Shown piece after piece: positions 35,499 to 43,226 of a stretch of 57,032 bases of DNA. The stretch is from NCBI GenBank assembly GCA_903831405.1, contig CAIKXM010000031.1, positions 1 to 57,032 on the forward strand, read 5' to 3'. Within the stretch, counting starts at the first letter, position 1, and each line of letters starts with the position of its first letter. The notes below the pieces were generated by a model. That model was not told the DNA's origin and did not search any database. It saw only the letters and a list, made by a program, of their open reading frames with translations. Origin of the DNA: an uncultured bacterium. Its GTDB lineage: Bacteria; Babelota; Babeliae; Babelales; Babelaceae. The translations under genes and the position numbers were made by a program.

Positions 35499-37469
35499 AT
35501 GAAGATACGTATATTGTTGTATATAGGCGTGCTATATATTGGCAGCTCTTGTGCTATGGAGCAACAACAACAACAGAGCATTGCTCCTGTTGCTGTAAGT
35601 AAAGAAGCTTCACCAAATGTTCTATTGAGTATTGTGTCAAGCCAGGGTAAGAGTAATCCAGTATATATGCTTATGCGTGGTGCATGGCAATATTCACGAT
35701 TGTTACAAACTATGATTGAGAGTTCTGAGCGAAGAGATGCAATTTTGCCCATAGATTTACCTGATGAGCAAGTCTATTTTATTGTTGAATTGCTTTCTTT
35801 TATTGAGCTATACAAGCAAGAGCATAATGCTATGCCGCCACAAAATATTGTTATAGATGCTATCAAAAGATATGCGCACAATTTTACGACAATATCATTT
35901 ATTGATGCATTGCATGCCATTAATTTTTTTGATATACCAATAACGTTTGATGCTATAGTGACAATTAAGCAGCCTATTGCGTTGCCACGTTGTACTGTTG
36001 GAGATGTTATGTATAATAAGCAGCTTGCGCATGTGTTTGGTTTAGCCAAACAGGCGGTTGTTGGGCATGAGCAGCCTTTTCGCATAGGTAATGAATGCTT
36101 ATGGCAGCTTTTTGGTTCCATGATATATCCACATTGTCTTCGATACCCAGAGATTGATAGAATGCTTACTTTTGTAGAAAGTCGAAAATGTGTTGAGAAC
36201 CTTATTCTCGGTGCATATGTGCAGCAACATCCAATGCTCTATGGTATGGCATGCTCCCAGTCAATAAAAGTTCCGCATTGTCAACTTGTGGCTATTAATA
36301 CTGACAAAACAAGAGCAGCTTGTGCATCAACCAATGGTATATTACAGCTATGGGCTATAGATGAGATCCGAATGCGATGTCTACATGCGCAGCATATACA
36401 TCTTGATAATAATGGTAGTATTGTGCAGACGGTTGTATATAGCCCTCATGGCAACTATATTGCATTACAAGTGTCCGATGGCTCTATATATATTATAGAT
36501 GCTTATTCGGGTGTTATTGTACAAGTTGTGCGTGGATATTCTTGTTGTATGGATGTTGTTTCATTTAATCATGATAGCAGACTTATAGCATCAGTATCAC
36601 ATGATAAACAGATACTGGTAAGAGATGTTTTGACAGGTGAATTGCGACAAATAATGACAGGTCTTAGATATCCTATTTTTTCACTGCAATGGAGTTGCGA
36701 TGGTGAGACTATACTATCAGGATCAAAAGATGGACGTTTATGTTTTTGGAATGTAAAAACGGGAAGATTATTGCATGTTCATAAGGGCGTTGCGGCACGA
36801 TTTGCTTTTTGTTTGAGTCCTGACGGGAACAGTGTTTGCTCGTCTGGATTGCTTGGTAATGACCTATGTATTATAGATATAAAAACAGGGTTGATTACTT
36901 CTGTTTTAGAGAATATTAATAGTCATAAAATTTCTTCTGTTTTGTATAGTCCTGATGGGAGCGTTATTGCAGCTGTTTGTGAGGATGGCTTTTTCCGATT
37001 GTGGGATGTGCATACCTCTTTGTTACGGTATGAATGCAATACGAGAAGTAGCTTTCAGCATATAGCGTTTAGTCCGAACGGAAGGACTATTGTGTCTTCA
37101 TATGGTGAAAAGCATATGCAACTATGGGATGTTTTTTCTGGCAGGCGTATAGGTACTTCCATAGCTGTTGCAAGTCCTATAATTGCTCTTGATTTTAATC
37201 GTGATGGTAGACAAATAATAGCACGATTGATAGATGAAACAGTAGTGATTTATGGGTACGATTCATTGAGACAGGCAATAATAAAATCTTTTAAACATAT
37301 GTCACAACTTATTATGCCTGTGCCTGTGTCTAGATTATGCATTAAAGCATGCCAAACCCCGCTATCAAGTAGGATGACAGCAGAGAATTCTGAAAGCTCA
37401 TCAACTGAATCTTCAGATGATAGAGAAGATGATCCTGTTGTTTTGCCTGCACCATTGCCTAATACATAA
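35499..37469 (+). CDS. Exported Skp1/BTB-like plus WD40 fusion protein
   Basis: A 656-aa protein with a signal peptide (MKIRILLYIGVLYIGSSCA). Residues about 40-155 look like a Skp1/BTB fold: WQYSRLLQTMIES, then ILPIDLPDEQVYFIVELLSF (like the PLPNV..ILKKVI part of Skp1) and later LHAINFFDIPITFDAI (like AANYLDIKGLLD). About eight WD40-type blades follow (about 255-620), then a Ser/Glu/Asp-rich tail. In eukaryotes Skp1 links cullin ubiquitin ligases to substrate adaptors, some of which carry WD40 domains. An exported fusion of both suggests mimicry of host ubiquitin-ligase parts, which is inference. GGAG lies upstream of ATG 35499. Confidence 0.7.
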   Translation: MKIRILLYIGVLYIGSSCAMEQQQQQSIAPVAVSKEASPNVLLSIVSSQGKSNPVYMLMRGAWQYSRLLQTMIESSERRDAILPIDLPDEQVYFIVELLSFIELYKQEHNAMPPQNIVIDAIKRYAHNFTTISFIDALHAINFFDIPITFDAIVTIKQPIALPRCTVGDVMYNKQLAHVFGLAKQAVVGHEQPFRIGNECLWQLFGSMIYPHCLRYPEIDRMLTFVESRKCVENLILGAYVQQHPMLYGMACSQSIKVPHCQLVAINTDKTRAACASTNGILQLWAIDEIRMRCLHAQHIHLDNNGSIVQTVVYSPHGNYIALQVSDGSIYIIDAYSGVIVQVVRGYSCCMDVVSFNHDSRLIASVSHDKQILVRDVLTGELRQIMTGLRYPIFSLQWSCDGETILSGSKDGRLCFWNVKTGRLLHVHKGVAARFAFCLSPDGNSVCSSGLLGNDLCIIDIKTGLITSVLENINSHKISSVLYSPDGSVIAAVCEDGFFRLWDVHTSLLRYECNTRSSFQHIAFSPNGRTIVSSYGEKHMQLWDVFSGRRIGTSIAVASPIIALDFNRDGRQIIARLIDETVVIYGYDSLRQAIIKSFKHMSQLIMPVPVSRLCIKACQTPLSSRMTAENSESSSTESSDDREDDPVVLPAPLPNT

Positions 37470-37477
37470 AAAATTGG

Positions 37478-37513
37478 TTAGGCAAAAATTTGTACCTATA
37501 CGTTTTTGCCTAA
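37478..37513. terminator. Hairpin after the Skp1/WD40 gene
   Basis: An 11-bp stem TTAGGCAAAAA/TTTTTGCCTAA (37478-37488 with 37503-37513) starts 9 bases past the stop. The T run lies inside the stem and none follows. Confidence 0.55.
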
Positions 37514-37559
37514 GAGTGGTAATTGTATCGTTAATAATTCAGTGTGAATAGTATAGCAT

Positions 37560-37586
37560 TTGACAATTTTACACTCTATGTATAAT
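37560..37586 (+). promoter_or_regulatory. Candidate sigma-70 promoter
   Basis: Both consensus hexamers are present, TTGACA (37560-37565) and TATAAT (37581-37586), but the spacer is only 15 bases instead of about 17. It lies 35 bases before the short leader frame and would drive the exported HAD gene. Confidence 0.45.
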
Positions 37587-37621
37587 ATAAAATTATAATA
37601 CAATGGTGTTACGAGGATAGT

Positions 37622-37675
37622 ATGAAGATCCTTAGCGCTGAAATAATAAGTAATTATAGGAGGTATGCCAGATGA
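37622..37675 (+). CDS. Possible 17-codon leader peptide
   Basis: The frame starts MKILSAEIISNYRRYAR and has GAGG five bases before its ATG. Its stop TGA overlaps the ATG of the exported HAD gene in an ATGA junction, and the strong AGGAGG of that gene lies inside its last codons. This suggests translational coupling or a small regulatory upstream frame. It may also be chance. Confidence 0.4.
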   Translation: MKILSAEIISNYRRYAR

Positions 37676-38412
37676 TTATTCACAGAAGCTTTTTGTCCAT
37701 ACTATTTTGTTTGAGTTTTGCGCAATTGAGTTTTGGTGCTGTTATTATTAATGGCGTCTCTACTGTTGCGGTCAAAAAAAATACTGTCGTTGCATTTGAT
37801 CTGCACGGTGTTTTGTTTAATGTTTCAAAAAAAGGTGTTATGAAAACCTTGTGGAAAACGCCAAAAAAACTTTCTCTGATCAAGCTCATGCTTACCCCCG
37901 CTTTTCGCAAACAGTATAAGGCAACAAAAAAGCTTGCGCTCTCGACAGAGCAGAGAATGAAGTTGCTTATGCCAACATTCCCAGAACTGCAAAAATATAA
38001 AAAATATTTTATAGAAATTTGTAATCAACAAGATATTAATCAAGAGGTTCTAGCGTTTATACGTAAGCTTAAGTCGCAGGGATATCATCTTATTATTGCG
38101 TCAAACATAGGCGAGGAAACCTATCAAGAGCTTGAGGCGAAATATCCTATACTCAAAGAGCTTTTCGAATATGCATTTACCTCAGGCAAAATATCAGGAT
38201 ATGCAAAGAAATCATCACCGGTTTATTTTGATCGACTCAAAGCATTTGTACAAGAAAAATATACGAGTCGGAATATAATTTTTATCGATGATCATACAGC
38301 GCCAGTAGAAACAGCATGTGCTAAAAACATCAATGGAATAGTGTTTAGCAATATAGAGCAGGTTTCTACAGATGTTGACAGAGTTATTGCTGCTATGAAT
38401 AAGAAAAAATAA
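37672..38412 (+). CDS. Exported HAD-like protein with DxH motif I
   Basis: A 246-aa protein with a signal peptide (MIIHRSFLSILFCLSFAQLSFG) followed by a HAD fold. Motif I is VAFDLHGVLF (Asp-x-His instead of Asp-x-Asp), motif II IIASNIGEET, motif III SGKISGYAKK and motif IV IIFIDDHTAP. It is the exported paralogue of 32996-33670, similar from motif I to motif IV. A perfect AGGAGG lies eight bases before the ATG. Conservation of the unusual His in both copies argues that it is selected rather than decay. Function unknown; a phosphatase with altered catalysis or a non-catalytic binder are both possible. Confidence 0.75.
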   Translation: MIIHRSFLSILFCLSFAQLSFGAVIINGVSTVAVKKNTVVAFDLHGVLFNVSKKGVMKTLWKTPKKLSLIKLMLTPAFRKQYKATKKLALSTEQRMKLLMPTFPELQKYKKYFIEICNQQDINQEVLAFIRKLKSQGYHLIIASNIGEETYQELEAKYPILKELFEYAFTSGKISGYAKKSSPVYFDRLKAFVQEKYTSRNIIFIDDHTAPVETACAKNINGIVFSNIEQVSTDVDRVIAAMNKKK

Positions 38413-38418
38413 CTATTA

Positions 38419-38943
38419 TTACAAAACGTCTTGTAATAGTTCCAAAATTCTGTGGGGATCAGTTTTCATCTGGTCCCCATTTTTTATTCGTTCCAAAATT
38501 TCTTGTGGGTAGAGCCAGAAACATTCACAAAAATCTTCTTGGTTATAATTATCTACATGTTCGCAATCAATGATATATGCAGCTGAGAATGCAAAGAGCC
38601 CTTCTTGTGGTCCAAAGATACCGAAATCACGATATGGTGTAGTAGGTATAGTAATATTGATTTCTTCGGCTGTTTCACGTACAAAAGCATCATAGTAACT
38701 CTCGCCTGCAGAGACATGGCCACTGACACTTGCATCAAGGCCAAGAGGGAATGTAGTTTTGTTTTTAGTACGTCGTGGTATCCATAATTGCCCCTTGCTA
38801 TTACGTACAAAAGCTGTTGCGGCACGTAAATAGCCCGCTTTGTTCTGTAAATTTTTATAATATTCTGTACGTTTTTGCTGAAATAGTATGTTGTTGTTTT
38901 CATCAACAATATCTAATATTTCTTCTTCGATAATGGTATTCAT
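38419..38943 (-). CDS. Nudix hydrolase
   Basis: A 174-aa cytosolic protein with the Nudix box GHVSAGESYYDAFVRETAEE, matching Gx5Ex7REx2EE, which binds the Mg that drives hydrolysis of nucleoside diphosphates linked to another group. The N-terminal part (EEILDIVDENNNILFQQKR, then RAATAFVRNSKGQLWIPRR) is like the IPP isomerase/YfcD group, but the substrate is not defined. It ends six bases from the convergent HAD gene and lies downstream of cysS, from which a terminator separates it. Confidence 0.88.
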   Translation of the reverse strand: MNTIIEEEILDIVDENNNILFQQKRTEYYKNLQNKAGYLRAATAFVRNSKGQLWIPRRTKNKTTFPLGLDASVSGHVSAGESYYDAFVRETAEEINITIPTTPYRDFGIFGPQEGLFAFSAAYIIDCEHVDNYNQEDFCECFWLYPQEILERIKNGDQMKTDPHRILELLQDVL

Positions 38944-39007
38944 GAGTAGAAAAGCTTTCTTATTTTTTTTTGCTTATTTTCTTTTCTTTGGGTTTGTTTA
39001 ATTTCAA

Positions 39008-39041
39008 AAGCAGCCCCTGCGATTTATTACAGGGGCTGCTT
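39008..39041 (-). terminator. Terminator of cysS
   Basis: A 12-bp stem AAGCAGCCCCTG/CAGGGGCTGCTT (39008-39019 with 39030-39041) is followed on the minus strand by TTGAAAT. It lies 75 bases past the cysS stop. Confidence 0.7.
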
Positions 39042-39115
39042 AATGTTCAAATATTTTACACTAGATAGTTTTGTGATTTATTTTACAGCCCTTTTGCGTT
39101 CTCTTAATTATACAA

Positions 39116-40594
39116 TTATTTTGCTTTTTTATCTTGTACTTCGTATCCAAGTAATTGTAATTTTGCTCTGATCTCATCAGCTTTTTTATAGTCTTTTGCT
39201 GCACGTGCTTCTTCGCGCGCTGCAACAAGCTCTTGCATCTCGTGCGAGAGCTCAACGGATTCTTTTTCTTCTGCTACCAGCAGCAGTCCAAACACTTCGC
39301 GCAAGAACCAGGCGATCTGCTCTTTTTCTTGCTCAAATATAGTTGTATCACGAATCGCGTCGAACAGTATTCCCAATGCTGCAACAGTATTCATATCATC
39401 TGCAAGAGCTGCGCTCATAGCATCAACAGTTTTACTCGTGCTATCGGTACTGGTGGTTTCAGCAGTATTATTGGTATCAGTGGTATTAGTAGCACCAGCT
39501 GTACTCGTAGTGCTCATGTGTATAGTAGCAGGTTTTATTGACTGGATAGTACCAAATATTTTCTCTAAGCGATTATACGTTGATTGTGCCATGGTGCACA
39601 TCTCGACCGAAAATTCTATTGGCGTGCGGTAGTGGTGCATCAGCATAATGTATCGAATAACCATGGGATCGTATTGGGTGAACATATCACGCAGGGTAAA
39701 AAAGTTGCCCAGAGACTTGGACATCTTTTCGTTATTAATTTGTACAAATGCGTTGTGCATCCATATGCGTACCGGCTCGCCCCCAAGCAATGCCTCTGAC
39801 TGCGCGAGTTCGTTCTCGTGATGGGGGAATATAAGGTCCATGCCACCACCATGAATATCAACCATGCCTAGGTATTGCGTTGCCATGACGGAGCATTCGA
39901 TATGCCAGCCGGGACGTCCCATGCCCCAAGGACTTTGCCAGAACATGCCTTCATCATCATCTTGTGCAAAATCTCCTGTTTGTGTTTCGCGGCGTGTTTG
40001 CTTGACGCTGCCTTTCCAGAGCGCAAAATCAAGCGGATTAATCTTTTTTTCGTTGGCGCTTACTCGTGCGCCAACAAGCAGTTCTTCGATATTGCGCTTT
40101 GAGAGAGAACCGTATGTTGGCCACTGATCGATAGAGAAGTAAACATCGTTGTCAACAACGTATGCAACGCCTTTATCAAGCAATCCTTCAACAAAAGCAA
40201 TAATCTCGTTGATGACTTCTGTTACGCGTGGTTGAAAGTCTGGAGTGACACAGTTAAGTTTGTTCATGTCTTGGGTAAATGCATCGATATATTTGTCGGC
40301 AATTTCTTTGTATCGATTGGCGTTGCCGAATTCTTTTTCGGCTCGCGCAATGATTTTGTCATCAATGTCGGTAAAATTGCGACAATATTTTACGACTATA
40401 TTATTGGCGCGTAAATATCGTACTAAAACATCAAAAGTTACATTGCATCTGCCATGGCCTATATGGGCGTAATCATAGGGCGTTATACCACATACATATA
40501 TGGCAGTGGGGCGGCTGGAATCGATTATGACCTTTTCTTTCTTGCTGGTCATGGTATTTTTAATAACTATATTACTGAAATCTTGATTTCGCAT
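39116..40594 (-). CDS. cysS: Cysteinyl-tRNA synthetase
   Basis: This class I synthetase charges tRNA-Cys. The 492-aa protein has the Zn/active-site start IYVCGITPYDYAHIGHGR with an exact HIGH, GRPGWHIECS, HHENELAQSEA and the KMSKSLGNFF loop. An unusual Thr/Ser-rich insertion (roughly residues 372-398, with TTSTAGATNTTDTNN) sits between the catalytic part and the helical anticodon domain. It is encoded by imperfect short repeats. GAGG lies nine bases before the chosen ATG. The bamA gene starts 82 bases away on the other strand, so both promoters lie in that gap. Confidence 0.96.
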   Translation of the reverse strand: MRNQDFSNIVIKNTMTSKKEKVIIDSSRPTAIYVCGITPYDYAHIGHGRCNVTFDVLVRYLRANNIVVKYCRNFTDIDDKIIARAEKEFGNANRYKEIADKYIDAFTQDMNKLNCVTPDFQPRVTEVINEIIAFVEGLLDKGVAYVVDNDVYFSIDQWPTYGSLSKRNIEELLVGARVSANEKKINPLDFALWKGSVKQTRRETQTGDFAQDDDEGMFWQSPWGMGRPGWHIECSVMATQYLGMVDIHGGGMDLIFPHHENELAQSEALLGGEPVRIWMHNAFVQINNEKMSKSLGNFFTLRDMFTQYDPMVIRYIMLMHHYRTPIEFSVEMCTMAQSTYNRLEKIFGTIQSIKPATIHMSTTSTAGATNTTDTNNTAETTSTDSTSKTVDAMSAALADDMNTVAALGILFDAIRDTTIFEQEKEQIAWFLREVFGLLLVAEEKESVELSHEMQELVAAREEARAAKDYKKADEIRAKLQLLGYEVQDKKAK

Positions 40595-40676
40595 ATATGC
40601 AAACCTCTACTAAAATATAACAGTCGTCAAAGACTAAAATTTTTGTACTTCATCACGAACGGAGAGTTTACCAGAA

Positions 40677-43103
40677 ATGTCAAACAAACAGGTATATATA
40701 TCTTTATATATGTATATGAGCATCATGGCATGTGGTCAGTATACAAAAAATTATGCCGAATCTATAGATTTTGTTCCGCATGAATCTTTTGCCCATATGC
40801 AAAATCAGAAAAAAATTCGCTCTATTATCATCAAGGGGAACTCCTACACCACCAATCCTATTATTATCAGCAAATTGCCCTTTCATGAAGGCGAGATGTT
40901 TAATGCATCCAAAACAAATGCTGCCATTCGATTGTTATACTCTCTTGGTTACTATAAAACGATTACCATTGGCACGCACGTTGTTGATGACGCTGATGAT
41001 ACAATTGATCTGATAGTTAATTTGACTGAAAAACCGCAAGTTGAGCAATGGATGTTTACGGGAAACAAGCATCTTTCGCAGTCAGAGATAGAAAAAAAGC
41101 TGTTACTCTCAAAAATTAAAACGCTCGATATACATGAGCTTTCGGTATATGCAGAAAAGATCAAAAAACTATATGGCGAAAAAGATTATCACGATGCACA
41201 GGTATCTCTTACTATTGCAGAGGGCAAAAAGAACAGCGTTATCGTTACCTGCACTGTAGTTGAGGGCAAAACAGCGTATATTCGTAAAGTGTTTTTTAGA
41301 GGCAATGAAACATTTTCGAATACTGTGCTCAAAAAAATTCTCTTTAGCCGTGAAGCCTGGATATTTGGCTTTTTTAACAAAGCAGGTAGCTATCGAGCAG
41401 AAGCGCTTGACTATGATAGCTACATTATTGAAAACTTTTATCACAGCAGAGGCTTTATATCTGCACATGTACAAGATATTGAGAAAAAAATAGATCCGTG
41501 TACTAATGCGATCGATATTACCTTTGTTATTGATGAGGGTGATAGGTATTGTATTGATTCTGTGCATGCACCAGAGAATGAAGAATTTTCCGAAGATGAA
41601 ATACTCAAACGAATACCACTGCAACCAGGTTTGATATATTCACAAGAGGTAATCAAGCAAATTATAGAGGGCTTAAAAACCTTCTTTGGCGAGCGTGGCT
41701 ATCTGTATGCTGACGTGCAGCCGTCTATTCGTCCTAATAAAGAAACCAAGAAAGTTGATATATCGTTCCACTCACACCTGGGAAGCAAAATATACGTTGA
41801 TACTATTGCAATACGTGGCAACTATAAGACTCGTGATTATATTATTCGCCGGCATTTGACCTTTAACGAGGGCGAAGTACTGACCCAGCGAAAGATGGAT
41901 GCTACAAAGGCAAACGTAGAGCGCCTGGGCTTCTTTGATCCAGCAGATGGAGTAAGTTGGAAGATTCACCGCCTTGATGACACGACGGCAGATGTTGACT
42001 TGATTGTGCATGAGCGCAAAACAGGCAAGTTTTTTGTTGAGGGTAGCTTTGGTCCAGGCCAGGGAAGTGGTCACTCGACCTTTAAGTTTGGGCTTGGTGC
42101 GTATGACACAAATTTAATGGGAACAGGTTTGCAATATAATATTAATGCTCGTATGTCTACGCAAGATAGAGATTTTCTTGCCTCGTTTAGTAATCCATGG
42201 TTGTTTAATCGTCCTATATTTTCATCAGTAACAACCAATTACACACAGGTTACCTATGAGGATATGTACCTTGCCACAGCCTGTCCGTTGCAAAAATTAT
42301 TGCTCTTTGATACAGCTCTTGGTTTTGTCAGTGCAAAGCTTAATTTCGCTCGTGTGGGTATTGATGGTGGTTTTAATCATGTTAAATATAATCAAAAACC
42401 GATCAGCAGCCATCCAAACTGTCCGTTTGTGCAAGAATATTTAAATTGGACCTTTGTACAAGGTCATTTCTATAACTTTGGTGTTAATATCGAAAAAGAT
42501 CTGCGTAACCATCCTGCATATCCAAACAGTGGGTACCATTGGCTTGTTTCTGCACGTTTTGCCTTCCCCTCGTCTGAGCGCAAAATCGGCTTTGATAAGT
42601 TTGAGGCTGATCTGCATTGGTATACACCGCTTATTAACACGTATGACCTTATCCTGCACTTTCATGGACATGCGGGATACATTCATGGCCGCAACAACAA
42701 TTCTATTCCCTACGGTGAATTATTCCATATTGGTGGACCATCAACGGTTCGTGGATTTACCTTTGGTCAGATTAGTCCAAATTTGTTTAACACCTCTATT
42801 GGTGCAACAAAAGCAGGCTATGTATCGGCTGAGCTTATATTCCCTCTGCAGGCTGATATGAGTATGCGAGGACTGGTATTCTATGATGGTGGTGCTGGTT
42901 GGGATACCCCTTGTACCAATATTATTCCCTGTGATGGCTGCCTGCGTAATAATAAATTTAACTATCGTCATGCTGTTGGCTTTGGCATTAGGCTTACTTC
43001 GCCCGCTCCTGTTTCTATTGATTGGGGCTTTAAGCTTGATCGTAACAAGCGTAAGCATGAGAAGTATGGGGAGATTCACTTTAGTATGAGTCAGGCATTC
43101 TAG
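40677..43103 (+). CDS. bamA: Outer membrane protein assembly factor BamA
   Basis: BamA folds and inserts beta-barrel proteins into the outer membrane. The 808-aa protein has an N-terminal hydrophobic signal region, five POTRA-like repeats (about 45-420, with the family pattern of I.I.GN....) and a 16-strand-type barrel. It carries the loop motif GGPSTVRGF (about 690) and ends EIHFSMSQAF. The VRGF form marks true BamA and separates it from the other Omp85 protein at 13429. The upstream ribosome site (GGAGAG) is rather far from the ATG. Confidence 0.92.
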   Translation: MSNKQVYISLYMYMSIMACGQYTKNYAESIDFVPHESFAHMQNQKKIRSIIIKGNSYTTNPIIISKLPFHEGEMFNASKTNAAIRLLYSLGYYKTITIGTHVVDDADDTIDLIVNLTEKPQVEQWMFTGNKHLSQSEIEKKLLLSKIKTLDIHELSVYAEKIKKLYGEKDYHDAQVSLTIAEGKKNSVIVTCTVVEGKTAYIRKVFFRGNETFSNTVLKKILFSREAWIFGFFNKAGSYRAEALDYDSYIIENFYHSRGFISAHVQDIEKKIDPCTNAIDITFVIDEGDRYCIDSVHAPENEEFSEDEILKRIPLQPGLIYSQEVIKQIIEGLKTFFGERGYLYADVQPSIRPNKETKKVDISFHSHLGSKIYVDTIAIRGNYKTRDYIIRRHLTFNEGEVLTQRKMDATKANVERLGFFDPADGVSWKIHRLDDTTADVDLIVHERKTGKFFVEGSFGPGQGSGHSTFKFGLGAYDTNLMGTGLQYNINARMSTQDRDFLASFSNPWLFNRPIFSSVTTNYTQVTYEDMYLATACPLQKLLLFDTALGFVSAKLNFARVGIDGGFNHVKYNQKPISSHPNCPFVQEYLNWTFVQGHFYNFGVNIEKDLRNHPAYPNSGYHWLVSARFAFPSSERKIGFDKFEADLHWYTPLINTYDLILHFHGHAGYIHGRNNNSIPYGELFHIGGPSTVRGFTFGQISPNLFNTSIGATKAGYVSAELIFPLQADMSMRGLVFYDGGAGWDTPCTNIIPCDGCLRNNKFNYRHAVGFGIRLTSPAPVSIDWGFKLDRNKRKHEKYGEIHFSMSQAF

Positions 43104-43152
43104 AATTATTAGTTAGACATAGTAGAGAAGAATATTTTTTTACTACAATTAT

Positions 43153-43192
43153 CAAGAGAGAGGGCTGGTTATATAACCAGCCCTCTCTCTTG
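43153..43192. terminator. Perfect 40-base palindrome between convergent genes
   Basis: Two 20-base arms (43153-43172 and 43173-43192) are exact reverse complements with no spacer, core GAGGGCTGGTTAT. It terminates bamA or the convergent large gene, or both. Confidence 0.7.
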
Positions 43193-43226
43193 TATGGTGT
43201 TATTTTCTCACCTTCAATTATTTGCT

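Noticed and set aside
41169-41624. 151-codon minus-strand frame opposite bamA
   Set aside because: It is antisense to a clear Omp85 domain and its composition is unlike a protein.
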